From NCBI GenBank assembly GCA_038501195.1, contig JBBPUQ010000010.1, forward strand, positions 761,501-825,500: DNA of 64,000 bases, in the 5' to 3' direction. The translations under genes were made by a program, and so were the position numbers. This document shows positions 31,245 through 45,510 of the stretch, piece after piece. Within the stretch, counting starts at the first letter, position 1, and every line of letters starts with the position of its first letter. Source of the DNA: Nemania diffusa (lineage: Eukaryota > Ascomycota > Sordariomycetes > Xylariales > Xylariaceae). The notes below the pieces were generated by a model. That model made no database searches. It saw nothing but the letters and a program-made list of their open reading frames with translations, and was not told the DNA's origin.

Positions 31245-31592
31245 CTATTTTTTTAAATATATAGTTTGTTTATATTATTTAAATTTACTTTTTTTTATAA
31301 AAACAGCTTTATATATATTATAAACAAATAGTTTTTTTTTAAAATATATAGTTTGTTTATACTATTTAAAACTACTTTTTTATATAAAAGCAGCTTTATA
31401 TATATTATAAAAAAACAGTTTTTTTTTAAAATATATAGTTTGTTTATATTGTTTAAAATAATTTTTTTATATAAAAGTAGTTTTATATATATTATAAAAA
31501 AACAGTTTTTTTTTAAAATATATAGTTTATTTATATTATTTAAAATAACTTTTTTTTATAAAAGTAGTTTTATAATTTTTATAAAAATATAA
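31245..31592. repeat. 87-bp minisatellite, four copies
   Basis: The word ATAGTTTG (ATAGTTTA in the last copy) recurs at 31,261, 31,348, 31,435 and 31,522, exactly 87 bp apart, and the intervening sequence matches closely. 87 is divisible by three, so the plus strand stays open for 79 codons as three 29-residue repeats rich in Phe, Ile and Lys. Since neither composition nor start context suggests a gene, I read the open frame as a by-product of the repeat length. Confidence 0.85.
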
Positions 31593-33159
31593 AAATATAT
31601 TTTAATAATTTTTTATATTGTAGTTATATATTTCAATATTTTTAAAATATTTATAGTTTTTATAAAAATAACAAGTTTTATTTAAAAAAAACTTTTTTAA
31701 ATATAATTTATAATTAAATATTATATTTAAATAGTAATAATTAATTATATAATATATATATAAATTTATTAATAACTAAAATATATAATAAACTAAATAT
31801 AAAAAGTTATATATTTTATTATTAATTTATAATTTAATTAACAATAAAATATTATATACAAATTATTATAGCAAATATTTAACTTTTTTTAGTTGCAATT
31901 TAATTTTTTAAATTTTACTACTTATTATATTATAAAAAGCAGCAAATGTACTATTTTATAAAATTAACTAAATAACTATGTTTATATTTTATATAATATT
32001 AATATTATATTTATTTTGTTTATAATTAATTATTATAATAATAAACTTTATAATTAAATATTTTAAATTTTAATTAAAAATATAATCGAAATTTTAATTA
32101 TTAATAGCATTTTAATATTTTATTTTTATTATAATATTATATTAAAAATAACTTTTAATAATTGTTTTTGTTAAATAGTTTATAAAAAAAACTAAAAAAA
32201 AACATATTTAATTAAAATTAACTTTAAAATATAATTTATTTATATTTAAATTTAAAGTTTTAATTTTTAGCTGTTATAGTTTAAAATATAGCTAATATAT
32301 AATTTTATATAAAAACTGTTTAAATATTAGATTTTTTTCGTTAATATTTAATATTACTATAGCTCAATTGTATTTTTTTAATATTTTAATTTATACTTTT
32401 ATTTAATTAAAAATAATATTATAATTTTAAAATATTAATTAAATAAAAAAAACGTTTTATTTATAAAATAAATAAAAATTTTTTTTTTTATAATAATTAA
32501 TTAATAAAATTATTAAATATATATTAAATTTAATTTAACTAATATTATAATTTTAAATAATTTAAAATAAAATACTATATTATTTATTATATAAGCAATA
32601 ATTAAATTAATAATATTTTTATATAAAATATTAATTATAAAATTAAAAAATTTAACTTTAAAATTAATTTAGTAATTATAACTTTTATTATAATAATAGT
32701 TTTTTAATAAAGTTTAAATAAATATTAGTTTATAATATTTTAAAAAACTTTTAAAATTATATATTATTATTATTAATAATTTACTATAGTTTATTAAATC
32801 GATCTATATAGTTTGAAATATTTATATTATAAAAAATATAAATTACTATATAGTTTATTAAAACATAAAAAAGCTATTTTAATTTAAATTTTTTAACTTT
32901 AAAATTATATTAATTATACTAAATATATAACTATTGTTTTAATAAAATAAAAACAACTAAAACTATATATTGTTTTATAAAGTTTATATAATTAAAATTT
33001 AAAAATAAGTTATTTTTTATATAATTTGCTATAATATAATTATTATTATTAAAAACAAAGTTTATATAATTATATACTATATTAAAAAAAAAGCTAAAAA
33101 AACTAAAGTTTAATTGTAGCTAAAATATTATTTAATTATAATATTTAATTAATTAATTT

Positions 33160-33310
33160 TAATATTTAACTTAATTTTAATATTTAATTTAATTTTAATG
33201 TTTAATTTAGTTTTAATATTTTTAATTTTAGTTTTTAATTTAGTTTTAATGTTTTTGATTTTAATTTTTCACTTAGTTTTAATATTTAATTTAATTTTAG
33301 TTTTTAATAT
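33160..33310. repeat. T-rich tandem array, roughly 18-bp units
   Basis: Imperfect TTAATTTTAATATTTAAT-type units repeat about eight times, with GTTTTAAT and GATTTTAAT variants. It ends about 250 bp before the small minus-strand frame at 33,567-33,797. Confidence 0.6.
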
Positions 33311-33566
33311 AATTAAAAAAAGTCAATAAATATTTTAATAACTTTTTAATATATTGCTTTTGTGCTTTTTTTTTAACATAAAATAACAAACTAGGTTTTT
33401 TAAAATTGTTATAATATTTATAAAATATTTTTTTTTAAATTGTTATAAATAAACAAACTTTTAAAAGCTTATAAAGCTTTTAAATTATATAAATTAAGTT
33501 TAAGTTATATTTTTTTTTTTTTATTTATATATAGCTATAGTTATTTTATATCTAATTACTTTTTTT

Positions 33567-33797
33567 TTAAATTAGTTTTTTTATATTTAAACTAACTAGC
33601 TTTTTATTAACAATATTAAACAGTTTTTTGTTAACAGTATCAAATAGTTTATTTTTAAAACTTAAGTTTGAAACTTTTAAATTATTGTAACTACTATAGT
33701 CAGTATTATACTCTTTATTTTGAGCTTTATATTTTTTATTTTCTAAGTTTTGCACTTTAATATTATAATCGCTTTTAGTAGCAGACCTAGTCTGCAT
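33567..33797 (-). other. Possible small ORF, 76 codons, unrecognised
   Basis: The frame begins MQTRSATKSDYN and is rich in Asn, Lys and Ser, with two near-identical VNKKLFNIVNKKL segments near the end. Its first 40 codons have clearly higher GC than the flanks, including GACC and CTGC words that are rare in this block. Unlike the other short frames here it is not simply a tandem array, although the 162-bp repeat lies directly upstream on its strand and could act as its leader or be part of a longer decayed gene. No domain is recognised. It may be a decayed low-complexity tail of an element protein. Confidence 0.3.
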
Positions 33798-33836
33798 ATT
33801 ATAGTAGTAATTAAATAGATAGTTAAAACAAAAAAA

Positions 33837-34235
33837 GGTAGAAAAATAAAGTTAGAAATAAAAAAAAAGGGCTTTAAATAAAAAAATTATATTAGTAAAA
33901 TTGTATTAATATAGCAATAATAGCTAAAAATAAAAACAATGTTATAGTATAAAAAAGCAAAGCTAAAAAAAGGGCTCTAAATAAAAACGATGTTGTAATA
34001 TAAAAGAATAAAGCTAGGAATAAAAGAAAAAAGCTTTAAATAAAAAAGTTGTATCAGTGAAATTATATCAATATAGCAATAATAGCTAAAAGTAAAAACA
34101 ATGTTATAATATAAAAAAGTAAAGTTAAAAAAAGAGCTTTAAATAAAAATAATGTTGTAGTATAAAAGAGTAAAACTAGGAATAAAAGAAAAAAGCTCTA
34201 AATAAAAAAGTTATATCGATATAATAACTAGCTAA
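33837..34235. repeat. 162-bp tandem repeat, about 2.4 copies, with sub-repeats
   Basis: The GCTTTAAATAAAAAA or GCTCTAAATAAAAAA word recurs at 33,871, 34,033 and 34,195, a constant 162-bp step. Within each unit AAATAAAAACAATGTTATAG and AAATAAAAACGATGTTGTAA begin related sub-units, so the unit resembles three subunits of about 54 bp. The array keeps GGGCT, CTAGG and ATCAG words and is visibly less degraded than its flanks. Confidence 0.8.
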
Positions 34236-35589
34236 TATTTTTTTTTATTTTTATTTGCTTTTTTTTACTTTTTTTTATTTTTTTTTGCTTTTTGTTAATT
34301 TTTATATACTTTTTGTTTTAGCTATAAAAATATATTAATACTTAACTAAATATAAACAAAAGTATAAATTAAAACAGAAAAATTGCAGTAAAAACAACTT
34401 AAATAGTAAAAAAAGGTTTATTTAATAATTTGTAACTTTTTTTGTTTAGTTATTACAAAAATTTAAAGTAATAAAAAATATAGCTTAGATATAATTATAG
34501 CTTTTTTAATTTATAAAAAATAAAAAAAATTTTATATTATAAATATAAATATTATTTATATATTTTTAACTATTATTTATATAAAACTATATATACTTTA
34601 TTTATTATATATATTTATATATTATAAAGTTTATATAAAAAGTTTTTAAATTATTTTTTAGTTTTTTATTTTATATTATTGTTTTTTTTTTTAAAACTTT
34701 AAATTTATTAAAATATAAAAACTAGCTAAAATTATACTATTATAAACTAGTTTATTTTATTATTTTTATAGCGTTTATTATATTTAATAAATATTTAAAT
34801 TATTATTTATAAATCAGAAAAAAGTTAGTAAATATTTTTAAATATCAAAGTATAAACAAAAAAAAAAAAGTTTTAAAATATATTAAAAAGTTTGATATAT
34901 TTAAATATATTAAAACAGCTATAAGCTTTATATAGTAATATTTAAAAATAAATAATATATATATTTTTTATAACTTTTATTAATAAAATAAAAACGATTT
35001 TTTGCTTTAAAATTTGTTTATTTATTTTAAAGTTAAAATAATAGCGATAATAATAACGACTTAAAAAAAAGCAATAATAAAAATAAAAACGCTAATAATA
35101 CTAAATATAAAAACAAAACTAAAAATAATAAAAATAGCAATAAAATAAATAATAATAATAATATTAGTAATAGTTATAGCTATATATATATTTTATTTAA
35201 ATATTTAGCTAATTAAATATTTAATTAAAACAAAGCTAAGTTTGCTATAAAAAAGCAAGTTTAATTTATATTATTTAAAATAAATATAATAAATATTTGA
35301 TTAAATAAAACTGATATAAAAACTATAGCTATTATAAAAAATACTATAAATATATATCTAAAAAAAAAAAGATATATTTTTTAAAAAAAATAAAAATGTA
35401 AATATAAAAAACTACTAAAGTTATTATATTTAAAATTAATAATAATTGTTAGTAATAGTGTTTATAACTTGTTATAACTAAAGTATAAAAAAAATTGATT
35501 TATATAATATATTATTATATTAATTAAAAAATTAAAGCAAGTTATATATATTTTTAGTATATTAAGTTAAAAAATAATTCTATAAATAA

Positions 35590-35870
35590 TTTAACTAAGC
35601 TTTTTAATTATATTAAATATATAAAATTTATAAAGTTGTTAAGTTTTAATAAAAAGTAACTAATTATATTATTAATAATAGTAAAAAATTAAAACAAAAC
35701 TAAGTTTTTATTATTATTTTAACTAAGCTTTTTAATTATATTAAATAAAATAACTAATTATATTATTAAAAAAAGCAGTTGTTAAATTTTAATAAAGTAA
35801 TTAATTATATTGTTAAAAATAGCAAAAAAATAAACTAAAATTAAGTTTTTATTACTATTTTATATATTAA
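35590..35870. repeat. Tandem duplication, about 128-bp step
   Basis: TTAACTAAGCTTTTTAATTA occurs at 35,591 and 35,719. Each is followed by a TAATTATATTATTAA-type stretch and then by AAGTTTTTATTA. The second copy carries small indels. Confidence 0.7.
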
Positions 35871-38800
35871 ATAATTAACTACTAAAGTATATTTATTAAC
35901 TAATAGTAGTAAAAAAAAAAGTTATTTTTAACTATTTATTTACGATTTTATTTTTTTAAAAATTTATACTTTCTAATGTTTTAAAAGTTATTATTTTTTA
36001 TAAAATTTTTAGTTAATTAAAATATAGTTAAAAAAATTAATTAATAAAGTTTTTATTTATTTGTTTATATAATTGGTTTAATTTTTTTTTTTAGTAAGTT
36101 TTAATAAGTTTTTAGTTCTAAGTTTTAAGTTTTAATATAGCTATTTTTAGTTTAAAGTAAAATCAGCTACTATTAAGTTTTATATATTTTTTGTAATATT
36201 AAAAAGTTAAAATTATTGTTAAAAATATTTTTATTTATATATAAATTGTATTAAAAAATAATAGTAATAAAAATATTAAAAACAATAGTTTTTAAAAAAA
36301 GTGAAGCTATTTTTAAAGCTGTTTTAATATATTTAACTAATTAAAATACAAATATATTAAATTAATAGTTTAATAATATAATTATATACTTTTTAATAAA
36401 AAAAAGTCAAAAAATATATTTAATTTTTACAATTGTTTAATTTTATAAAAAGCAATAGTATTTACAGCTTATTATAACTAAAATATAAAAAAAATTAAAG
36501 CAGTTTATATATTATAATAGTAAAATATTTATTAAATAAAAACTAAATCAAGCTTTATATTACTAGTTTTACTTGTATATTTGCTTTTAAATATATATAC
36601 TATTAATAATTTTTTAATATTTAAAAATTATTATTTATATTAAGTAATAAAACTTAATAATAATAATTAGTTAATATTATTTTTTATTTTTATCTGCTTT
36701 TATTTACTTTTTTTTACTTTTTGTTAACTTTTATATATTTGTTTTATTTTAAGTTTTGTTTTAATACTATAAGTAAATATATTATAATATATTTAACTTT
36801 TTTTAAATTAATAAATAATAGTTATATAAACTAAGTTTTAATAACTTTTTATAAAAAACTATTTTATAAAATAGCTGTTAGTTTAATTATAATAAAATTA
36901 GATTTGTTACTACAAATTGTTTTTAAATATAATTTTTATAATATAGCAGTTTGTTATATTTTTTTTATTTTTTTTTTTTTATTATAGTTAATATGTTTTA
37001 CTTAAATATAGCTTTATAAGCTAATAACTTTATTAAAACTTTTGATATAGCTGCATAACTAGCAAATAAAAACTAAACAGCAAAAACTGCTTTATTTTTG
37101 TGTAACTAAATCAAGAAATTTTGCTTAAATAACTTTTAGCAACAAAAAGAACTAGTTTTTAAATATTAAGTATTAGTGCTATAAAAACTAAGCAAAAAAT
37201 GCTTAACAAAATTTATATATTTGTTTAAAAATAAATATTTAAATAATATATACTTTAAATATAATAAACAAAATATATTATGTAACTATTATTAATAAAA
37301 CAATAGCAAAATGTAAAAAATACAACAGTTTATTTATATTAAATATAGTAAATTATAGAAATAATATTTTAATAAAATGTTTTTGCTATAAATCTGCAAA
37401 AATAATATATGTTTTCGGTATATTTAGCAATAAATATTATATAAAGTTAACTTATATATAAAATAAAACAAGTTTATATAAAGCAAGTTATAACATTTAT
37501 ATAAGCTATTTTGTTATTAATATAAGCTAAATTTAAAAAAAATATTAAATTAAACTTTAGTTTATAGCTAGTTTTTAAATTATACAATTATATAAACTAA
37601 AATAATTATATAGTTGTTATGTTTATATATCTGCAAACTATATTAGTGTTAACTTTAGCAAAAATAATACATTTTTTTAGTACTTATTATACAGCTAGAG
37701 CTAACAAAAGTGCAGTTTTCGAATTTTAATAAGTTAGCAAGGGCTTTTAGTTCGAATATTTGCTAATTTTCGAGTTAGATAATATATATACTTAAGTAAA
37801 ACATATCTAGTTTTTATAACGCTATTAGCTGAAATATATAACTTTTTAAATAGTTTTTTTTGCTTTGGAACAGCTACTGAATATTTTTAATTTAACTCGA
37901 ATATTTTTTAAAAATAACTATATTATATATTAATATAACGTTTTAAAAACAGATATATTTTAGAAGTTTTTTAACTTTTAAATAGTTTATATTATATAAG
38001 TTTTTTTTACAAATTATTTGTTCTAAGTTCAAAAAAAGCGCTAATAGTACTAACAGTATTGCTATATAAATTATAAGTATTTTTAATACTTAAAACATTA
38101 GCGAAAGCAAAAATATACTAAAAAAAGTATTAATATTAATATTAATATTAATTACTATTATATTTAACAACTAAATCTTGTTAATATAGCTTTTAAAAAC
38201 TAAAGCTAGTAAATATATTTAAATAATAAATGTTGATATTTTGCTATATTTGTTTTATTTATATTGTTTTCGAATATATTATAGCAAATTAGCTACTTTT
38301 GTAAAATTTAAGCTATAAAAAGTGCTTTTAACTATTGTACTATATATATGTTAGTAGTTTAGTTTGCAGTACTTTTAAATTTGTATATTTATTTTAACAG
38401 TCGAAAATAAAAAAAATAAAATATATAACTAAATAAATAAAAGTAGTAATATTTTTAAAAAAAAAGTTATATTATAAAAAATAGCTAATATTAAAAAAAA
38501 AGCAACTAAAAAACAACTAATCTTTTTTATTAAAGCTTGCTGCTTTTTTGCTATATTTTTTTTTTATTTATTATTACTAAATTATAATATTAAATATTTT
38601 TGTTTTAAAAATAAAATATAAAATATATTAAATAATATAAGTAATTTTTTTAACTTTTAGTAGTAAAATTAGTTTAATATTATTTAGTTATTTTAAAAAT
38701 AACAACAAATTAAATATATTTTATTAACTATTTTAAACAATATAAAAAGTAATAACAATTAAGCTAGTAATAGTTTTTATTTAAAACTTATAATATAAAT

Positions 38801-39419
38801 ATTGTTTAAAGTTTTTTTGTTTTTAGCTTTTTTAATTTATTGTTAATATGTTTTTATATTTTAAAACAGTAGTTTAAGTTATAAAAAAACTGTTTAAACT
38901 TATAACTTATTTACTATAGCTATTTTATATTAAAAAAAAAGCTGTAGTTTATAGCTTATTATTATATTATATAAAAAAATAAACTAAACATAAATATACT
39001 GTAATATATTATTTATTTAAATTTATATTATTGCTATTAGTTAAAACTTTAAATAACAAATTATAATATAGCATTTTTTGCTTTTTGCAAAGTTTTAAAT
39101 AATAAAAACTATTTGCGTTAATTAAACGAGCAAGCACTATTGCTTTATTATTTGTTTTTTATTTTTTATTATAAAAATTTACAAAAAAAAAGTGGGCGCT
39201 AAAACAAGTGTAACAAACATAAGCTGCTTTTTTTAGTTCAAATATATACGGCTTAATTAACTAATATATTGTATAATTTAAAAAGCTTTTAATATATTAA
39301 TTTATTTTATTTTATTAGTTCAGCTTTAGTTAAAACTTTATAAATTATAAATTTAATAACTGTTATTTTTACTAATAATATATATTAGTTAATAGTACTT
39401 TTTTCTTTTTATAATAAAC

Positions 39420-39960
39420 TTGTGAACTTTTAAATATTAGTTTTTATTAGTTTATATATAAAGCTTTATTAGCTGTTTTAGTATTTAATATATTAATATA
39501 AAACTAATATATAACTATATATATATTTTAATATAAAATAAAGTAATACCTATAAACTTTTAAATGTTAGTTTCTGTTAACTGTTTTAGTGTTTGATATG
39601 TTAATATAAAACTAGTATATAACTATATATATAAAACTACTTTAATTTTTAAAAAGTTAAACAAGCTAAAAAAAAACTAAACAGAAAATTTAAAAAAATA
39701 ACATTTTATAGTTATTATAATATAATAAAAAAGTTATAAATAAGTTATAAAATATTTTGGTTTAATTAGTTAAAATGCTGTTTTAGTGCTTGATATATTA
39801 ATATAAAACTAGCACATAACTAAAAAATTGAAAAAACTTAAAAAAAATTAAACAAAAAGTTTAAAAAAATAACATTTTATAATATTATAATATAAAAAAA
39901 AAGTTATAAATAAGTTATAAAATATTTTAATTTAGCTAATTAAAACAGTTTTATAGCTTG
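39420..39960. repeat. Complex direct-repeat cluster
   Basis: A CTGTTTTAGTGTTTGATAT-type block followed by TTAATATAAAACTAG recurs at about 39,473, 39,581 and 39,778. A second block containing TAACATTTTATA recurs at 39,699 and 39,870. Spacings are unequal (108, 197 and 171 bp), so this is a set of nested partial duplications rather than one clean array. Confidence 0.7.
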
Positions 39961-42900
39961 TTTATAATATTACAAACTTTTAACTTAATTAATTAAATAT
40001 TGCTTAATAAATTATATTATTACTATAAAAACTATATTATTTTTTAATATTAAATAGTTTCAAATATTTATATATATAAAAATATAAATTATATTTTATA
40101 AAATATTTAAAATATTACTAATTTAAAATATTTATGCTATTACTATTAAATAAAAATAAAGCGATTTATATAAATAAAACAATTATTTGTTTTTTTTTGT
40201 AGTAATTGCTTAGTTTTTTTTATACTTTATAAATATTTATTTTAGTTATTAAATAGTTTATTTTTTAAGTTTTTATTTAAAGTTTGACTTTATTAAAAAA
40301 TTCTGCTATAAAACTTTACTACAATAATGTGTCTTTTTAACTTTTTTAATATAAATAAGCTTTAGCAACTGTTTTTTGTTTTATTATTACGCTAAAACTA
40401 ATAAATAATACTATAAATAGTATATAAACAGCTTTTTACTTTAGTTACTACTAAAATCTAGTTTAGTTTAAAATATAAAATTAAAAAGTTAGCTTAGCTA
40501 ATTTTTATTAAAGCTTAAATATAATTTATTAAAATATAGCTTATAAACTAATTATTGCTTTAAATATATAAGCTAAGCTATAATAATAAATACTATTATA
40601 TAGTTGCTATTAAAATAAAAAATAGTTTTTATTTTAAGCTAAACTAGCTTATTAAAAAAAAAGTAGTTAAAACTAAAATAGTATAAAATAAATATAAAAT
40701 AGTATAGTTTAATTAAATAAAAGCTTAGTTTTAGTTATATTAAAATAACAATAAGTTTAAAAAAATATTTAAAACAGTTATAAAAACAATATATATTTTT
40801 TAACTTATTATATTTAGTTTTATAAATAATTGATTTATATTTTTGTTATTAGTTATGCTATAAAATAAAAGCAGTTAATTTAAAGCTACTGCTTAAAATA
40901 AAACGTATTTTTTTAAAAAGCTGCAATAGTTAACAAATCAAAAAAGCTGAATTAATAATGATTTAGCTAGCTATAAATATAAAATTTATTTATTAAAAGC
41001 TAAAGTTTAAAATAAATTAAATAATTAAAATATTATAGTATTAAATATATATTTAATATTTATAGCTAATATTATTAGTAATAATTTATATAAAAAAATA
41101 CTAAAAATAAAAAGTTAAAAAAATTAGCTTAATATTTAAATGTTATAAATATTAAAAAAAATATAAAATAATAAAATAATAATTTTAAAAAATAAAGTAG
41201 TTTTTATATATTATATTAAATTAAAAAAACTTTTTAACTTAGTTTTATAACTTTAATAAAAAAGTTTTTAATTTAGTTTTAAAACTATATTATATATTTT
41301 TGTTACTAGTTTAATTAAAATATATTTAAAAATATAAACTATTTATACTATTTTTTTTATTGTTATTTTAAAATTATAAGCTTTTTTATTGCTACTTTAA
41401 TAAAAACATTATTTTATTTTTATTTTATTATAATATTATTATTATTATTTTATTAATTATTATAATATATTTGTTTGTTTTTAGTTTAATTATTATTTTA
41501 GTTATTACTATTGTTATATTTATTTTAAATTATTTATAATAGCTAATTTTTAATAGTAAATATTTAATTTTAATATATTTACTATAGCTTTTATTAATAT
41601 AGTACATTTTATAATAAAAGTTTATTTTTATTATATTTATAATAATATTATTTTATTAGTTTAAAACTTAAATATAAATTTATATTTTTATTTTAAGTTG
41701 TAGCAAAAAGTTTTTATAAAAACAATTTATAAAGTTTATAAAAATATATATTTCTACTTTATAATAAATAAAGCATTAATAATAAATATAAATTTATTAA
41801 ATAATATAGTTATTATTTTAATATTTTTTTAGCTTAAAAATAAATATAATTAAATATTATATAAAAAAAAATAAATGTTAAACTTTAATTTTAAACAAAA
41901 AACTAAATAAAAAAAAAAAATATAATAAACTGTTGCATTAGCTACAGCAAAAACATATATATTTTGCAAAATATATATATTATATTAAATTTTTTAATAG
42001 CTATAAATATAATATCTGTTTTTTTTATTAGATTATAATTTTACATTTTTAATAATAAGTTATAAATTAATAGCTATAAATATATATTTGTAAAAATTTA
42101 ATATATAATTAATATTAAATTATTTTAGTAATAAATAATATAGTAGTTAGTAAAATTTTTTATATTATATATATATTTTTTTTTTATTTTATTTGTTTTT
42201 TATATTTATACTTTGTTTATTATATTTTTTTAAAATATTTATTTATTATTTTTAACAAATTAAAAATATTAATTAACAAGCAAATCTAGCAAAAAAATTT
42301 AATAAATAAATTATATAAATATTAATTATAAAACTTTAAATATAACACTAGTTTAATAAAATAAAATATATTAACTTTTAGTTATAACATTAGCTTTTTA
42401 GTTATAATATTAAACTTTTTTTATAATATAATTTAGTTAAGTTTTAAAGTTCTTTTTTTTTTTAGTGCTTATTTAATTAGTTATTATATAATTATATAAA
42501 TATATTTATTTAATTCGATATATTAAATTATATTAAACTTTATAATAAATAAAAAACTATATTTAAATATTACATTTTTAAGTTTTTTTTATAATAATAA
42601 TACATATTAATTACTAATACTTTTTTTTTTTTATAACAATTTAGTTTTTTTTATAAATATTTTATAATTAGTTTATATAATTGTTTTAAATTTTATATTT
42701 TTTTATATTAAAAATAATTATTAAAAAATAGTAAAAACTATTTAATTTATTTTAAAAACTAGTTATATTTACTTTTAGCATTTGTTTAATATTTAATATA
42801 AAAAAATCGCTGTTTTAAATATAATTATAAAAAAAAGTAGTTAATTATTTAAAATATAATATAATAAAAATATTTGCTACTATATTATTAATTAAATTTA

Positions 42901-43429
42901 GTTTAAATATAAATATATTAATATATTTATATTAACAACTATAAATTAAATATTAAAACTAAAAAATAAATTAATAAATTTTGTTTTAAATAAACTATTT
43001 TTATTAACTTTTATAAGTTTTAATAATAAAATTATTATATTTTTGTAAAAAATTAACTTTAAGCTAAAAACTATAAAGTTTATAGTTAGTTATAGCTTTA
43101 TTTATATTTTACTAAATTTAACTTTTAAAAATTATATTTGTTATTTTATTAAATTTATTATTTTTAACAGCTTTTTAATATTTAACTATTTATTTTAATA
43201 GTTTAAATTTTAAAACTAAATTATTAATACTAATAATATAGCTATTTAGTTTTTAGTTTATAATATAATAAGTTATATATTTAATATATATAAAAATATT
43301 GCTATAATATAAACTAAGTATAACAAATAAACAAAAGTTTTTATAACAAAAAAAAAAACTTTATTTAAAAATAAATTAAATTTTTAAAAAATTAGTATAA
43401 ACAATTAAAAACTAATAAATATTTTATAT

Positions 43430-43690
43430 AATATATTAAATATAACATAAAAAATTAAACATTAACAAAATATAAAAAAGTATATAATTTAATAATATTT
43501 AAGTTTTTTATTTAATAGCAAAAATATTATTTTTATTTAATATATATAGCTGTTTAATATATATAACTATTTGAAAATAATATATTAAATATAACAAAAA
43601 ACTTTTAAAATATTATAAAATATTGTAACATTTAAATATTATATTTAATATATATAGCTGTTTTAATATATAAATAAAAATAATATATAA
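43430..43690. repeat. Interspersed direct repeats
   Basis: TTTAATATATATAGCTGTTT occurs around 43,536 and 43,642, and ATATATTAAATATAACA around 43,430 and 43,580. These are diverged duplications in otherwise featureless AT-rich sequence. Confidence 0.5.
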
Positions 43691-45219
43691 ATATTTAAAA
43701 TATATTTATAAATATAATATATATAATTTATTATAAAAACTGCTTTTTTATTATTTGTTTTTTTTTGCTTTTTTTTTTTTATTTCAATTAATTATTACAT
43801 TTTTAATTTAAAATATAATATAATTATTTATTACTTATTAGTATAAACTTTTTATATTTTTTAAATATTTGTTAAAATAACAGCTTTGTTTAAGTTTATT
43901 TTTAAAAATTTTTTAAAAAAAAACTAGATATAAATTAAACTAAAAAATATCGAAAAAAACTTATTAACTAATAACAAAATAATCAAAATTTTTAAAACAA
44001 AATATATTATATATAAATTATAAATTTTATAATATTTTTAAGCTAATATAATAAATAATTTAACTGTTTTTAATATAACAAATAATAATTATTATATTAT
44101 TATTTTATAAAGTTATTTAAATAATATAAACTAAATAATTAATAATATTTTTAAAGTTAGTTTTATTAAAATTATTTTTAAATATTAAATTTAAACTAAA
44201 AATTTAAATAATATAAACTTAATTAATAAAAAAATAATAAAATTATTATATTAAGTTATATAATTTAAAACTAATTATTTTAAAAATATTAAAGCATTTT
44301 TTTTTATTTAAGCTTTAAGTTATAAAAAAAAATAGCTTTTGTTATAAAGTTAATAATTTTAATTATTAAATATAATATTTTTAAAAATTTGCTTATTTTA
44401 AAACTTCAAACTATTATATATAACTTTTTTATTGTTAAAAATATATATTTAAGTTTTTTGTTACTGCTATATAATTAATTTTTAGTAAATATTAAAAGTT
44501 TAATTGTTTTAGTTTTAAACTTTATTTTTATAAAATTTAAAAAATAAAAAATTTTAAATATTTATTATATAAAATATATTTTAAATTAAAATTTTTATAT
44601 TTTTATAAGTTTATATTTAAACTTTTTATTATTAAGTAAATTTTATTTAAATATAAATAATTTTAATGTTTAAACTTTAGTTTTAATATTAAAAACATTT
44701 AAAAAATAAATATAATTTTTTCGAGTTTAGTTAAAGTTACATAAAAAAAATGTTTAAACTAATGCTGTTTTTTTTGCTATTTAAAATATATATTTTTATA
44801 TTTTGCTATTATAATATAACTAATATTATATAAACAAAAATAATTTAAATATTATATATTTAAATTTAATTTTTAAATAAAATAAAAATATAAAAATTTT
44901 AAATATTAGTTTTATATAATACTTTAGTTAATTAAATTTTATTAATTTTTATAGCTATATAAATTAAATTATTAATAGTATTTATATAAAAAGCAAACTT
45001 TATAATAGTATATATATATTTTTAAAGCTATAAAATTGTAAAAATAAAGCTGTATTTATAGCACTTTTTTTAAAGTTATATTAAAAACTTTTAAAGTTAT
45101 TGCTAATAAAAAAGTTTATTAAAGCTATTTTTTTTTTTTTTAAAAGTATTTTTATATATAAGTATTATTTTCGTTTTATTTTTTAAATTTAAACTAAATA
45201 CTTTTACAGCAATTTTTTC

Positions 45220-45510
45220 TTAAATTAAAACTGATTTTTGTTTTTTAGTTCAAATTTAACTTTTTTTTTAAATTTAAATTAATTTTTGCTTTTAAATTTA
45301 AATTGATTTTTTTTATTAAAAATAAAACTTATTTTATATTTAAATTTAAATTAATTTTTGTTTTTTAGTTTAAATTTAATTTTTTTTTTAAATTTAAACT
45401 AATTTTTTTTATTAAAATTAAAATTTATTTTATATTTAAATTTAAATTAATTTCTGTTTTTAAATTTAAATTTAACTTTTTTTTTAAGTTTAAATTGATT
45501 TTTATATCAA
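45220..45510. repeat. AAATTTAAATTAATTTTT minisatellite
   Basis: The 18-bp word AAATTTAAATTAATTTTT or close variants appears about seven times. A higher-order step of about 96 bp is seen between the ATTAAAA...TTATTTTATATTTAAA segments at 45,315 and 45,411. Confidence 0.7.

Noticed and set aside
31353..31592. 79-codon frame with 29-residue repeats
   Set aside because: Explained by the 87-bp minisatellite whose length is divisible by three.
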